A stretch of 64,000 nt of DNA from Ralstonia mannitolilytica (GCF_905397375.1 NZ_CAJPVG010000014.1:1-64000), one strand, 5' to 3'; shown: positions 1 to 8,449, counted from the first letter of the stretch. The notes: generated by a model from the letters alone, not told the origin. Made by a program: numbers and translations.

Positions 1-336
1 CGCCACGGCGGCGGCGTCGGCGGTGGCGGGCGGCCGGTCGGCCAGTGCGCGGGAGCCGGCGGCCGTCACCTGGCCGGCCACGTCGAACAGGTCCTTGATC
101 GACACCGGCAGCCCGGCCAGCAGCGAGGGCACATTGCCTGCCGCGCGTGCGGCATCGGCGGCACGCGCCATGGCGAGCGCGGCTTGCGCATCGAGGCTCA
201 CGTACGCGGCACCACCGGAGGCGCGGTGCGATTCGGCACGCTCGAGCGCGGCTTCAGTCAAGGCAACGCTGGTGGTGCGGCCGGCAGCCAGGTCGGCGGC
301 GAGTGCGCGGATGGTGTTGGGGCGGGGCGTCGTCAT
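1..336 (-). CDS. Amidase signature family enzyme, N-terminal part (cut by window edge)
   Basis: The frame starts with ATG at 336 (MTTPRPNTIRAL) and runs off the left edge, leaving 112 residues. Residues 71-98 contain LLAGLPVSIKDLFDVAG followed by a TAAGSRAL stretch, the classic amidase-signature segment; Lys81 would be the lysine of the Ser-cisSer-Lys triad, whose serines lie beyond the window. Such enzymes hydrolyse C-N amide bonds of small carboxamides or carbamates. The gene is codirectional with the DUF2848 gene and the GntR regulator upstream, so it is probably the last visible gene of that transcript. The substrate cannot be told from this fragment. Confidence 0.9.
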   Translation of the reverse strand, partial: MTTPRPNTIRALAADLAAGRTTSVALTEAALERAESHRASGGAAYVSLDAQAALAMARAADAARAAGNVPSLLAGLPVSIKDLFDVAGQVTAAGSRALADRPPATADAAAVA

Positions 337-358
337 GCGGCAATCTCCGGTGGGCGCT

Positions 359-1036
359 TCAGCCTTCAACAGGCAGGGTGTGGACAGCATAGCGATGGCG
401 CAGCTCGCTGCCCGACACCGGGTCGATCAGCGCCATGTCGAACGCCTCGCCAAAACCGAGTTCGCCGATGATCGGCTGCGTGCCGCAGAACATGGCGGTC
501 CCCACCGGCAGCGTGTCGGCGCCGGTGTAGCGGCGGATGAGGTCGCGCGGGTCGAGCATGCGCGTGACGCTGCCTTCCTGGTACAGCGCGGTCTGGCCGT
601 CGCGTGTGCGCCAAGTCTTCATCTGGAGGCTGTCCCAGTGGTCGGCCAGCGCGTCGAAGCGCCACACGTCGCGGCTCACGGGCTTGGCGCACATCTGCTT
701 GGAGACCGTCACGCCATAGGCTTCGACCTTGCGGTCGGTATGGTCCGACCCGATGCCGACCAACAGGCCCATCGGCGTGGAATACAGCACGAATTCCGCT
801 TCACCGGACGAATCGGCGCCGGGAATCTCGACGCGCGCATCGGTGGTCAAGAGCGACGCCGACACGCGATAGAAGCACGGCACGCGGGCTGGGCGCGCCA
901 CGCCGATCGCTTCGAGTTCGGCGATGTGGTGTTCGACGGCCTCGGCGTCGCGGCCGGTCCAGCCGGCAATGACGAGGTGGTCGACAGTCACGTCGATGGG
1001 GCCGTGGCCCATGAGGTTCAGGTGCAGCGTGGTCAT
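359..1036 (-). CDS. DUF2848 family protein
   Basis: 225 residues from ATG at 1036 (MTTLHLNLMGHGPIDV). The open frame extends further upstream, but that part overlaps the GntR gene and reads as shadow sequence. The protein resembles the DUF2848 family by overall sequence: an N-terminal beta-rich part with DHLVIAGWTGRD at about 21-32, a central VGIGSDHTDR motif and a C-terminal FDMALIDPVSG segment. The family often sits beside amidases and aromatic-degradation genes, and its reaction is not established. The gap to the amidase is 22 bp, so cotranscription is likely. Confidence 0.85.
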   Translation of the reverse strand: MTTLHLNLMGHGPIDVTVDHLVIAGWTGRDAEAVEHHIAELEAIGVARPARVPCFYRVSASLLTTDARVEIPGADSSGEAEFVLYSTPMGLLVGIGSDHTDRKVEAYGVTVSKQMCAKPVSRDVWRFDALADHWDSLQMKTWRTRDGQTALYQEGSVTRMLDPRDLIRRYTGADTLPVGTAMFCGTQPIIGELGFGEAFDMALIDPVSGSELRHRYAVHTLPVEG

Positions 1037-1082
1037 GCGGAATCCGGAAGAAGCGGGAAAACAAGCCAAGGGGGAATCGAAA

Positions 1083-1796
1083 TCAGAGCGTGCGGATGAT
1101 CGTGCGGCGGAACTCGTCGATGTGCTCGCGGATGGCCTCGCGCGCGGCGGGCACGTCGCGGCGCTCCAGCGCATCGAGCACGGCAAGGTGTTCGTCGTAC
1201 ACGTTCTGCAGGTGTTGCGGCTCGGAAAGCGAGAGGAACCAGAAGCGCGCCTGCTTTTCATGCAGCCCGCGTAGCAGTTCGGCCAGCACGCGGTTGCGCG
1301 AGGCAGCCGAAATGGCGAGGTGGAACTTGAGGTCGAGCGCCGCGAGCGCGGCAATGTCGCGCTGCTCGATCAGGGCCGGCGACGCATCGACGATGGCGCG
1401 CATGGCTTCCAGGTCGGCGGGGTGGGCGCGCTCGGCGGCGAGCGTCACGCACAGCACCTCGTTGGTCGCGCGCACTTCGATCATGTCGAGCACGTCGTTG
1501 AGCGAGAGCGGCGTCACCAGCACGCCCTTGCGCGGCAGGATCTGCACCAGCCCTTCGACTTCGAGCCGATGCAGCGCCTGGTGAATCGGCGTGCGGCCGA
1601 GTCCGAGCAGCGCGCCGAGCTGCGCCTCGTTGAGCGGCTCGCCGGGGCGGAACTCGCACGCCATGATGCGGCGCTTGATCTCGGCATAGGCGAGCTCGCG
1701 CATGGCCGCGCCCTTGGGGGCGTGCGCGGCCGGTTCCACTGCAAACGGGGCAGGGTTGGCGGCGCCGGGAGAAACCAGCTTGATCGGGCGCGACAT
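1083..1796 (-). CDS. GntR family regulator, FCD subfamily
   Basis: 237 residues from ATG at 1796 (MSRPIKLVSPG); an upstream in-frame ATG at 1847 would overlap the palindrome at 1835-1848 and is less likely. Residues about 32-100 form the GntR winged helix (AYAEIKRRIM, LGRTPIHQALHRLEVEGL). The rest is an alpha-helical FCD ligand-binding domain with the metal-ligand type pattern around DLKFHLAISAASRN and YDEHLAVLDALERRD. It lies 46 bp upstream of the DUF2848 gene on the same strand and diverges from the monooxygenase at 1962. It is therefore the likely local repressor of both transcripts, responding to a small carboxylate. Confidence 0.92.
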   Translation of the reverse strand: MSRPIKLVSPGAANPAPFAVEPAAHAPKGAAMRELAYAEIKRRIMACEFRPGEPLNEAQLGALLGLGRTPIHQALHRLEVEGLVQILPRKGVLVTPLSLNDVLDMIEVRATNEVLCVTLAAERAHPADLEAMRAIVDASPALIEQRDIAALAALDLKFHLAISAASRNRVLAELLRGLHEKQARFWFLSLSEPQHLQNVYDEHLAVLDALERRDVPAAREAIREHIDEFRRTIIRTL

Positions 1797-1834
1797 CGCA
1801 GAACCTCGAATCTGTAAAAGTCGAGTGATGGTAT

Positions 1835-1848
1835 TGTGATATCTCACA
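1835..1848. promoter_or_regulatory. Palindromic operator candidate between divergent catabolic genes
   Basis: TGTGA-TATC-TCACA is a perfect 5-bp inverted repeat with a 4-bp centre, in the 165-bp gap between the GntR gene (start 1796) and the FAD monooxygenase (start 1962). Size and position suit the neighbouring FCD-type GntR regulator. The half-sites look CRP-like, but the centre is two bases too short for CRP. Confidence 0.5.
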
Positions 1849-1961
1849 GAGCGTCAAGCGATCGCGCCATCGCTCCGGGCTAGGGATTGCCCTGATGCAC
1901 GCGGTCTGGCCATCCGGAAAAATTGTTATAGACTGCAACAAAAATTTGGACGGAGACAGCC

Positions 1962-3239
1962 ATGAAGATCGCCATCATCGGGGCGGGCATCGGCGGGCTC
2001 ACGCTTGCGTTGATGGCGCAGCGGCAGGGCTTTGAGGTCGAGGTATGGGAGGCGGTGCAGACGCTGCGGCCGCTGGGCGTGGGCATCAACCTGCTGCCGC
2101 ACGCGGCGCGCCAGCTGTGCGAACTCGGGCTCGAAGACACGCTCGGCGCGCTGGCGATCCGCACGTCGGCGCTGGCGTACTACAACCGCTTCGGCCAGCC
2201 GATCTGGCACGAGCCGCGCGGGCTGGCGGCGGGATATGACTGGCCGCAGTTCTCCATCCACCGCGGCGAATTCCAGATGGCGCTGGCCGATGCCGTGATG
2301 GAGCGGCTCGGGCGCGACGCCGTGCATCTCGGCCACAGCTTCGAGGCGGTCCGGTCGACTGGCGAGGGCGGCGGCCCCGTGCGCTTCACGCTGCGCGACC
2401 GCGCCAATGACGCCATCGTCGAATCGTCGGCCGACGTGCTGATCGGTGCCGACGGCATCCACTCCGCCGTGCGCCGTCAGTTCTACCCCACGGGCGACGC
2501 GCCGCGCTTTGCCGGCCGCATGCTGTGGCGGGCCGTCACCGAAGGGCAACCGTATCTCGATGGCCGCACGATGTTCATGGCCGGCCACCAGGACCAGAAG
2601 TTCGTCGCCTACCCCATCTCCGAGCCGCTGCGCCAGCAGGGCCGCTCGCGCATCAACTGGATCGCCGAGCTGCGCGTGCCCGACGAGGCGCCGCCGCGCA
2701 GCGACTGGAACCGCGAAGTCGACCGTGCCATCTTTCGCAGCGCCTTTGCCGACTGGAAATGGGATTGGATCGACATCCCCGCGCTCATCGACGGCGCGCA
2801 GGCCGTGTACGAATTCCCGCTCGTCGACAAGGATCCGCTGCCGCGCTGGACGTTCGGCCGCGTCACGCTGCTGGGCGACGCGGCGCACCCGATGTACCCG
2901 ATCGGCTCGAACGGCAGCGCGCAGGCGATTCTCGACGCGCGCGCGCTGATCGATTGCCTGCTGAGCACACGCGAGATCGGCATCGCCCTGCGCGAGTACG
3001 AGGCCGATCGCCTGCCGCGCACGGCCGGCATCGTGCTGCGCAATCGTCTGAACGGGCCGGAACAGGTCATGCAGCTTGCGCACGAACGCGCGCCGCAGGG
3101 CTTTGCCCGTATCGATGACGTGATCCCGCGCGCCGAGCTGGAAGGGATTGCGATACGCTACAAGAAACTCGCCGGTTTCGATCCGCAGTCGCTGCGCGAT
3201 CAGCCGCCCATGCCCGCCCGCGGCGGCGCGCCGGCCTGA
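1962..3239 (+). CDS. FAD-dependent monooxygenase (PHBH / salicylate hydroxylase-like)
   Basis: 425 residues. The Rossmann FAD motif GAGIGG is at 7-12, the second FAD/NAD(P)H motif GADGIHS at 162-168 and the ribityl-binding GDAAHP at 305-310. This is the standard set for class A single-component flavoprotein aromatic hydroxylases, and the length is normal. ATG follows GGAGACAGCC, a fair ribosome-binding site. The gene opens a plus-strand unit with the binding protein at 3271 (31 bp gap) and the MarR gene, and diverges from the GntR regulator. The family hydroxylates aromatic or heteroaromatic acids using NAD(P)H and oxygen. The substrate here is unknown; nearby amidase and uptake genes point to an amide- or nitrogen-containing compound. 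Confidence 0.9.
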   Translation: MKIAIIGAGIGGLTLALMAQRQGFEVEVWEAVQTLRPLGVGINLLPHAARQLCELGLEDTLGALAIRTSALAYYNRFGQPIWHEPRGLAAGYDWPQFSIHRGEFQMALADAVMERLGRDAVHLGHSFEAVRSTGEGGGPVRFTLRDRANDAIVESSADVLIGADGIHSAVRRQFYPTGDAPRFAGRMLWRAVTEGQPYLDGRTMFMAGHQDQKFVAYPISEPLRQQGRSRINWIAELRVPDEAPPRSDWNREVDRAIFRSAFADWKWDWIDIPALIDGAQAVYEFPLVDKDPLPRWTFGRVTLLGDAAHPMYPIGSNGSAQAILDARALIDCLLSTREIGIALREYEADRLPRTAGIVLRNRLNGPEQVMQLAHERAPQGFARIDDVIPRAELEGIAIRYKKLAGFDPQSLRDQPPMPARGGAPA

Positions 3240-3270
3240 CGACAACACCACCAGAAAAGAAGAGGGGACC

Positions 3271-4404
3271 ATGACCATTCGCCGCACCATCTGCGCCGCT
3301 GTCGCGCTGCTGCTTGCGACCACTGCCCATGCCGACGTGGTCGTGGGCGTGAGCCTGTCGACCACCGGGCCGTCGGCGTCGCTGGGCATCACGCAGAAGA
3401 ATTCGCTGGCGTTCTACCCGGACAGCATCGGCGGCGAAAAGCTGCGCCTCGTGGTGGTGGACGACGCGTCGGACCCAACCACCGGCACGCGCATGGCACG
3501 CAAGCTCGTGACGGAAGACCACGTCGACATCATCGTCGGCTCGTCGGCGGTGGCGCCGTCGATTGCGATCGCCGAGGTCGCGACCGAATCGCACACGCCG
3601 CAGTTGTCGCTCGCGCCGGTCGAGCTGAAGCCGGGCAAGGGCGACTGGACGTATCGCCTCGCGCAGCCGATCTCGCTGATGGCCGAGGCGATTGCCGCGC
3701 GCATGGCGGCGTCCGGCGTCAAGACCGTCGGCTTCATCGGCTTTGCCGATGCGTACGGCGAGAGCTGGCTCAAGGATTTCACCGCCGCCGCCACGCCGCG
3801 CGGCATCAAGATCGTCGATGTGGAACGCTATGCGCGCGCCGATACCAGCGTGACCGGGCAGGTGGCCAAGCTCGTCAGCATCAAGCCCGATGCGATCCTG
3901 GTGGCCGGCGCCGGTACGGGCGCTGCGCTGCCGCATACGTCGCTGCGCGATCGCGGCTATGCGGGCCCGATCTACCAGACGCACGGCGCGGCGACGAAGG
4001 ACCTGATCCGCATCGGCGGCAAGACGGTCGATGGCGCCATCCTGCCGGCGGGCCCCGTGATCGTGGCCGAGCAGCTGCCCGACAGCCATCCCAGCAAGAA
4101 GACGGCGCTCGAGTACGTCACCCGCTACGAAAAGGCCAACGGCCCGGACACGCGCACCCAGTTCGGCGCCCACACGTGGGACGCGCTGCAGGTGCTCAAG
4201 CGTATCGTGCCGGTGGCGCTCAAGCAGGCCCGGCCGGGCACGCCCGAGTTTCGTCAGGCGCTGAAGACGGCGCTGGAGTCGGAGCGCGACATCGTCGTCT
4301 CGCATGGGGTGCTGAACTACACGGCCGCCGACCACTTCGGCTTTGATGCGCGCGGCCGTGTGCTGCTGACCATCGAGCACGGCAAGTGGAAACTGCTGAA
4401 CTGA
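3271..4404 (+). CDS. ABC transporter periplasmic substrate-binding protein (branched-chain amino acid type)
   Basis: 377 residues from ATG at 3271, preceded by AGAAGAGGGG. A signal peptide ends near residue 21 (AVALLLATTAHA|DVVVG). The mature part shows the type I periplasmic binding fold of the LivJ/HAAT family: VGVSLSTTGPSAS at the start, VVDDASDPTTGTRMARKLV, and GFIGFADAYGESW. Members bind amino acids, amides or aromatic acids for an ABC importer; no permease or ATPase genes lie in the window. It sits 31 bp after the monooxygenase gene, so it probably delivers that enzyme's substrate. Confidence 0.9.
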   Translation: MTIRRTICAAVALLLATTAHADVVVGVSLSTTGPSASLGITQKNSLAFYPDSIGGEKLRLVVVDDASDPTTGTRMARKLVTEDHVDIIVGSSAVAPSIAIAEVATESHTPQLSLAPVELKPGKGDWTYRLAQPISLMAEAIAARMAASGVKTVGFIGFADAYGESWLKDFTAAATPRGIKIVDVERYARADTSVTGQVAKLVSIKPDAILVAGAGTGAALPHTSLRDRGYAGPIYQTHGAATKDLIRIGGKTVDGAILPAGPVIVAEQLPDSHPSKKTALEYVTRYEKANGPDTRTQFGAHTWDALQVLKRIVPVALKQARPGTPEFRQALKTALESERDIVVSHGVLNYTAADHFGFDARGRVLLTIEHGKWKLLN

Positions 4405-4478
4405 AGCGCGCGTGCGCGCATGGTCAAGCGGCACGCCGCCGACGATCATCCCGAGACTCCGCCACCACCGCCAACGCC

Positions 4479-4997
4479 ATGCCGCGCACGCCCAAAGCCG
4501 ACGATCTCTACCCCGCCGTGGCCGCATCCGGCCACTTCAACCCGCACCTCGCCGATGTGGAATATGGCGCCCTCGACGGGCTGGTCGGCTATGCGGTGCG
4601 GCGCGCGCAGCTGCACATCTACGAAGATTTCGTGCGCTCGCTGCAGGCGTGGAACATCACGCCGCCGCGCTTTTCGGCCATGACCGTCATCGCGCACAAC
4701 CCGAACCTCAAGCTGACGGAACTGGCGAACATCCTGGGCGTGGCGCGCTCGGGCGCGGTGCTGCTGGTCGACACGCTCGAAGAGATGGGCATGGTCGAGC
4801 GCCAGCCGTCCCCGAAGGACAAGCGCGCCTTCCGGCTCGTGCTGACGGCCCGGGGCGCGACGACGCTGGAGGACATCACACGTGCCGTCACCGAGCACGA
4901 CGCCCGTGTGACGGCACATCTGTCGGGCGACGAACGGCGGACACTGCTCGCGCTGCTCAACAAGCTCGCCGCGGGGCCGGCCGCCGCGCCTGAATGA
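4479..4997 (+). CDS. MarR family transcriptional regulator
   Basis: 172 residues from ATG at 4479 (MPRTPKADDLYPAV). The MarR winged helix covers about 55-130: a leading helix with GYAVRRAQLHIYEDF, the recognition region LKLTELANILGVARSGAVLLVDTLEEMGMVERQPS, and the wing SPKDKRAFRLVLTARG. It is the third gene of the plus-strand unit, 74 bp after the binding protein. Location suggests a second, local sensor of an aromatic substrate in addition to the divergent GntR protein. The effector is not known. A strong palindrome follows the stop codon. Confidence 0.9.
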   Translation: MPRTPKADDLYPAVAASGHFNPHLADVEYGALDGLVGYAVRRAQLHIYEDFVRSLQAWNITPPRFSAMTVIAHNPNLKLTELANILGVARSGAVLLVDTLEEMGMVERQPSPKDKRAFRLVLTARGATTLEDITRAVTEHDARVTAHLSGDERRTLLALLNKLAAGPAAAPE

Positions 4998-5000
4998 CGA

Positions 5001-5020
5001 ACGGCCCGCATGCGGGCCGT
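5001..5020. terminator. Perfect hairpin between convergent genes
   Basis: ACGGCCCGCA is followed directly by its exact reverse complement, a 10-bp perfect inverted repeat three bases after the MarR stop codon and 21 bp before the end of the convergent gene at 5041. There is no long T-run on either side, so it may be a weak bidirectional terminator. Confidence 0.55.
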
Positions 5021-5040
5021 GTCCGGTTTGCCAGGGCGGA

Positions 5041-5391
5041 TCAGCGCTTGTCGGCGTCCATGGCCTTCTGCCACGGATCCTTCTCGGGCGGGTAGAGCGA
5101 ATCGAAGTATTCGCGCAGCGTGCAGATTTCCTGGACGATCTCGAACGGAAAGCCCTGCCGGCCGCCGCGGTCATCCATCTGCAGGCTGTTCAGGTAGCGC
5201 CGGCAGCCGATGAAGTCCACCCACTTGGCGGCGATCGTGTTGATGATGCGCGGGAACCTGCGGCCCAGCTCGATCGGCCGCACTTCGTCGGGCAGGGACG
5301 CCAGCCAGCGGATCGCCTCGCGGTTGAGCGCGAAGTCGTCGGGGCCGGGCTGCTTGCGTTGGGACGCGGGATCTGGGGTCATATCGTGCAT
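5041..5391 (-). CDS. Conserved hypothetical protein, 116 residues
   Basis: The frame starts at ATG 5391, or at ATG 5382 (MTPDPASQ) nine bases in. The protein is soluble, with no signal peptide or membrane segment. It has a Trp-rich helical core (AIRWLASLPDEV, RFPRIINTIAAKWVDF) and a C-terminal KDPWQKAMDADKR. I do not recognise a family. Codon use resembles neighbouring genes, and the frame ends at a convergent terminator hairpin, which supports a real gene. Confidence 0.75.
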   Translation of the reverse strand: MHDMTPDPASQRKQPGPDDFALNREAIRWLASLPDEVRPIELGRRFPRIINTIAAKWVDFIGCRRYLNSLQMDDRGGRQGFPFEIVQEICTLREYFDSLYPPEKDPWQKAMDADKR

Positions 5392-5742
5392 GCATCCATG
5401 AGGGCCTGATCACACTGGAGCCGCATACATGGCCGGTGTGCACCCACCCTGGGCTTAGTGTACGCCGCTTGGCGCCGTCTGCCAGCCCGACACGGGAGGG
5501 TCTTGACGCTTTACCCGTTTGAATCGAACAGCCACGCCGCGAGCCTCCCCTTGGCCCTGGGGCATGCGGTCCGCGCCACATTCGCCCTCAAGTTTTGCCG
5601 GCTCGTGCCGATAAGCCAAGCGCGGCTCGACTCGCTGTGGCCCAGAGCACCCACGTCAAGGCGAGGACGGCGCCAGCGCCGGCAGGCATGCCGCCCCTTA
5701 TTTCAATCAGAAAACCGGACTTCGAGCCGAGGTAGGCAGGGT
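5392..5742. other. Intergenic region, 351 bp
   Basis: Divergent spacer between the 116-residue gene and the HD-GYP gene. The open frames crossing it have composition-driven sequences and no ribosome-binding site. It must hold the two outward promoters, but I see no convincing -35/-10 pair, RNA structure or repeat. Confidence 0.5.
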
Positions 5743-6960
5743 ATGAAGCAAATCGATGCGAGCCAATTGCGTGTCGGCATGTTTGTCATGAAGCTGGGTG
5801 GGTCATGGCTCAAGCATCCGTTCTGGCGCACGCAGTTCCAGCTGTCGAACCAGGGACAGATCGAGGACATCCGCAAGGCGGGCATCACCGAGGTCTGGAT
5901 CGATCCGGAACGCGGCGAAGACGTACTGCCTGCTAACCTGATGCCGACCTCTGCGCCAGCGGTACCCGAGCCTGAACCACTGACGCGCGAGACCCTTGCC
6001 GCCCGGCCGCCGATTACACCCACGTCGCTCAAGGAAGAGTGGAAGCACGCTCAGCAGCTGGTGCAGAACGGCAAGGCCACGCTCGGCCACATGTTCGCCG
6101 AGGCCCGCATGGGCCGGGCGCTCGAAACCGAGAAGGCGCTGCTGCTGGTGGACGACGTGTCGAATTCGCTGGCACGCAACTCGTATGCGCTCATCGCCCT
6201 GGCGCGCCTGAAGACGAAGGACGACTACACGTACCTGCACTCGTTTGCGGTCTGCGCGCTGATGGTCGCGCTGGCCAAGACGCTGGGCCTGCCTGAAGAC
6301 GAGATCCGCGAATGCGGGCTGGGCGGGCTGGTGCATGACATTGGCAAGTCGGCCATGCCGCGCACGCTGCTCGACAAGAGCACGGCGCTCACCAAGGACG
6401 AACTCGCGCTGCTGCAGACGCACGCCGTGGGCGGCCACCACCTGCTGGTGGGCACCGGGCAGTTCAGCGAGATCGCGCGCGAGATCTGCCTGCACCACCA
6501 CGAGCGCATCGACGGCAGCGGCTACCCCGACGCCCAGAAGGCCGACGGCATCAGCCTGTGGGCCAAGATGGGCGCCATCTGCGATGTGTACGACACGCTC
6601 ACCTCGAGCAGCCCGTATCACCATGCGTGGTCGCCGGCGCAGGCGCTCAAGTACATGATGGCGCGCACCGACACGCAGTTTGACCGCACCATCTTCCAGG
6701 CCTTCACGCGCAGCGTGGGCATCTACCCGGTGGGCACGCTGGTCAAGCTGCGCACCAACCGGCTCGGCGTGGTCGTCAACCAGAACGAGGCCTCCGCGCT
6801 CAAGCCGGACGTGGTCGTGTTCTACTCGGGCAACACCAAGACGCGCGTGCGCCCCGAGCGCATCAGCCTCAGCAAGTCGGACGACGCCATCGTCAGCGTG
6901 GAAGACGCCACCACGTGGGGTTTGTCCGACGAGGAAGTCTCCGACATGTGCCTGGTCTGA
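5743..6960 (+). CDS. HD-GYP domain protein with N-terminal DUF3391 (putative c-di-GMP phosphodiesterase)
   Basis: 405 residues from ATG at 5743 (MKQIDASQLRVGMFV), after GGTAGGCAGG; longer starts add shadow sequence. Residues 1-60 match the DUF3391 region often fused to HD-GYP domains. The HD pair lies at 198-199 in LVHDIGKSAMP, and the diagnostic HHHERIDGSGYP is at 251-262, so the metal-binding and GYP residues are present. A C-terminal beta-rich part (VGTLVKLRTNRLGVVV) follows. The family hydrolyses cyclic di-GMP to pGpG or GMP. It appears monocistronic, with a convergent small gene 9 bp downstream. The Tad and type IV pilus genes in the window are possible downstream targets of c-di-GMP, but that link is inference only. 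Confidence 0.93.
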   Translation: MKQIDASQLRVGMFVMKLGGSWLKHPFWRTQFQLSNQGQIEDIRKAGITEVWIDPERGEDVLPANLMPTSAPAVPEPEPLTRETLAARPPITPTSLKEEWKHAQQLVQNGKATLGHMFAEARMGRALETEKALLLVDDVSNSLARNSYALIALARLKTKDDYTYLHSFAVCALMVALAKTLGLPEDEIRECGLGGLVHDIGKSAMPRTLLDKSTALTKDELALLQTHAVGGHHLLVGTGQFSEIAREICLHHHERIDGSGYPDAQKADGISLWAKMGAICDVYDTLTSSSPYHHAWSPAQALKYMMARTDTQFDRTIFQAFTRSVGIYPVGTLVKLRTNRLGVVVNQNEASALKPDVVVFYSGNTKTRVRPERISLSKSDDAIVSVEDATTWGLSDEEVSDMCLV

Positions 6961-6969
6961 GCGCGCGGC

Positions 6970-7140
6970 TCAGACGTCTTCCACGGGCGGTTCCTTGCGG
7001 TCGGGGTTATCGGGCCGCGTGTCGGGCGGAACGAGCTTGTCGCCGGGCTGGCGCGGACGCTGCTCGGGCGCGGCGCTGGGTTTGGACGGGGCCGGCGGCT
7101 GCGTCGTGTCGGTTTGGGTGCGGCCTGGCTGGGTGGGCAT
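6970..7140 (-). CDS. Small proline-rich hypothetical protein, 56 residues
   Basis: Short minus-strand frame starting at ATG 7140, preceded on its strand by CAGGAGAGCGCG, a good ribosome-binding site. The product is hydrophilic and proline-rich (MPTQPGRTQTDTTQPPAPSK at the start, EPPVEDV at the end), without Cys, signal peptide or membrane segment. It is probably disordered. It converges on the HD-GYP gene, leaving 9 bp. No family recognised. Confidence 0.6.
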   Translation of the reverse strand: MPTQPGRTQTDTTQPPAPSKPSAAPEQRPRQPGDKLVPPDTRPDNPDRKEPPVEDV

Positions 7141-7371
7141 CGCGCTCTCCTGCGGGTGGGGATGCCCCGTCTTCCAGCACGCCGCGCGCCTGGCAAGCCC
7201 CCACGCCGTATGTGTATTTTTATTAACACGGACTTCAACAAACTTCATGGCACACCCCTCTAAAGTGGGGTACGTTTGAGTCGTTGTTCCTGACGTTGCC
7301 GAACCTGCGCCGCAGAGCCAGAGCGTGGTCGGCCATCCGCAAACGAACGATTCAGTCTTCCGGGGGGTGAC

Positions 7372-8358
7372 ATGAACGTTTCCAATCTGCTGCACGCGGC
7401 GTCGCATTGGGTGTTGCAGTCGCGCGCTTTCAGCATCACGCAATCGGTTGCGCACCATCGCACGCCAAGCGATGCGCTGTCGCACTGGAAACTCGATATC
7501 TGGCACAAGAGCGTGCCGTTCCTGCTTGAGGGCGGCCTCGCCGAGCCGGCGCATCAGCTGTTTCCGAAGCATCTGCCGCACGCTGATTGGGTCGATGAAC
7601 TGCACCACCATCTAAGCCAGCTTGTGGGCATGCGCCGCGAGCATTGCAAGGTCGATATCCGCGCCGTGACGGGGCTGGCGCAGTCGCCGTGCTCGGTGCA
7701 TTCGTTCCCGAGCATGCTGGTGTTCGCGCATCAGCATTGCCGCCGCATTCCACACAGCACCGACGCCGACTTTGCTGCCAACCGGCGCCACGTGTTCCGC
7801 TACGCAGATCAGGTCAACGTGTTCCGTGCCTACGACTTTGCCGGCGGCGAACTGTTCTACATGAACGAGTGGGGCGCGCACCATTTTGCTGCGCTGGTCT
7901 TGCAGGCGCGCACGCAGAACCGCGAACTGCTCGTCGACGCCGAGGTGCGCCACGTGCGCTCGGCGCTCGGGCTGCGCCGGCTGCTCGACAGCTTCCACGT
8001 CATCGGTGCCCGCCGCCAGGCGCAGCAGCGCTATGGCACGCGCCTGTCCGAGGCGCTGGCGAGCCACCAGGTGCCGCATCGCTGGATGCATGGCCGCCGC
8101 GAGACGGAAGGCTTCGAACTGTGCTTCCTGCCCAAGTCCGACCGCTTCGCCAACTGCGTGGGCGAGCAGCTCGTGCGTGACGGCTGGTTCGACTACGGCG
8201 CATGGCTGGCGGGGCTGCGCGACGCCGCCGAAGTGGGCGCACCCGCGCAACGCGCCGGGGCAGCCCGCAAGACGCGGGCCAGCTGGAAGCGCGTGTCCGT
8301 GCCGGGCCTCGGTTTGCCGACCGGTCTGGCTGCGGGGTTTGCGCACACGCGGCTGTAA
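7372..8358 (+). CDS. Hypothetical protein, 328 residues
   Basis: ATG at 7372 follows GGGGGGTGAC. No signal peptide or membrane helix. The protein is rich in His and aromatic residues (SVHSFPSMLVFAHQHC, FAGGELFYMNEWGAHHF). A helical middle has many Arg, and the last 50 residues are Ala/Gly/Arg-rich and probably flexible. I do not recognise the family. A fairly AT-rich stretch at 7205-7250 upstream may hold the promoter. It stands alone between two divergent or unrelated units. Coding statistics and the ribosome-binding site support it being expressed. Confidence 0.8.
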   Translation: MNVSNLLHAASHWVLQSRAFSITQSVAHHRTPSDALSHWKLDIWHKSVPFLLEGGLAEPAHQLFPKHLPHADWVDELHHHLSQLVGMRREHCKVDIRAVTGLAQSPCSVHSFPSMLVFAHQHCRRIPHSTDADFAANRRHVFRYADQVNVFRAYDFAGGELFYMNEWGAHHFAALVLQARTQNRELLVDAEVRHVRSALGLRRLLDSFHVIGARRQAQQRYGTRLSEALASHQVPHRWMHGRRETEGFELCFLPKSDRFANCVGEQLVRDGWFDYGAWLAGLRDAAEVGAPAQRAGAARKTRASWKRVSVPGLGLPTGLAAGFAHTRL

Positions 8359-8436
8359 CACAAAGGCGCTACGGTTGCGGGTTGTCCTGCCCCCCGCCTG
8401 ACGGATTGCTGAATCAGGCGGCCGGTGTCAGAATTC

Positions 8437-8449
8437 GCAACTTAGTTGC
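8437..8449. promoter_or_regulatory. Palindrome upstream of the TonB-receptor unit
   Basis: GCAAC-TTA-GTTGC, a perfect 5-bp inverted repeat with 3-bp spacer, abuts the first possible ATG (8450) of the small membrane protein gene and lies 54 bp before its GTG at 8504. Position suits an operator for a metal- or ligand-responsive repressor. I cannot name the regulator. Confidence 0.35.

Noticed and set aside
1835..1848. CRP-type site
   Set aside because: Half-sites TGTGA/TCACA match, but the spacing is 4 bp where CRP needs 6.
1926..4527. Two frames of nearly 490 codons on the minus strand opposite the monooxygenase and binding-protein genes
   Set aside because: Shadow frames: low-complexity Arg/Ala/His sequence, no ribosome-binding site, and strong family motifs on the opposite strand.
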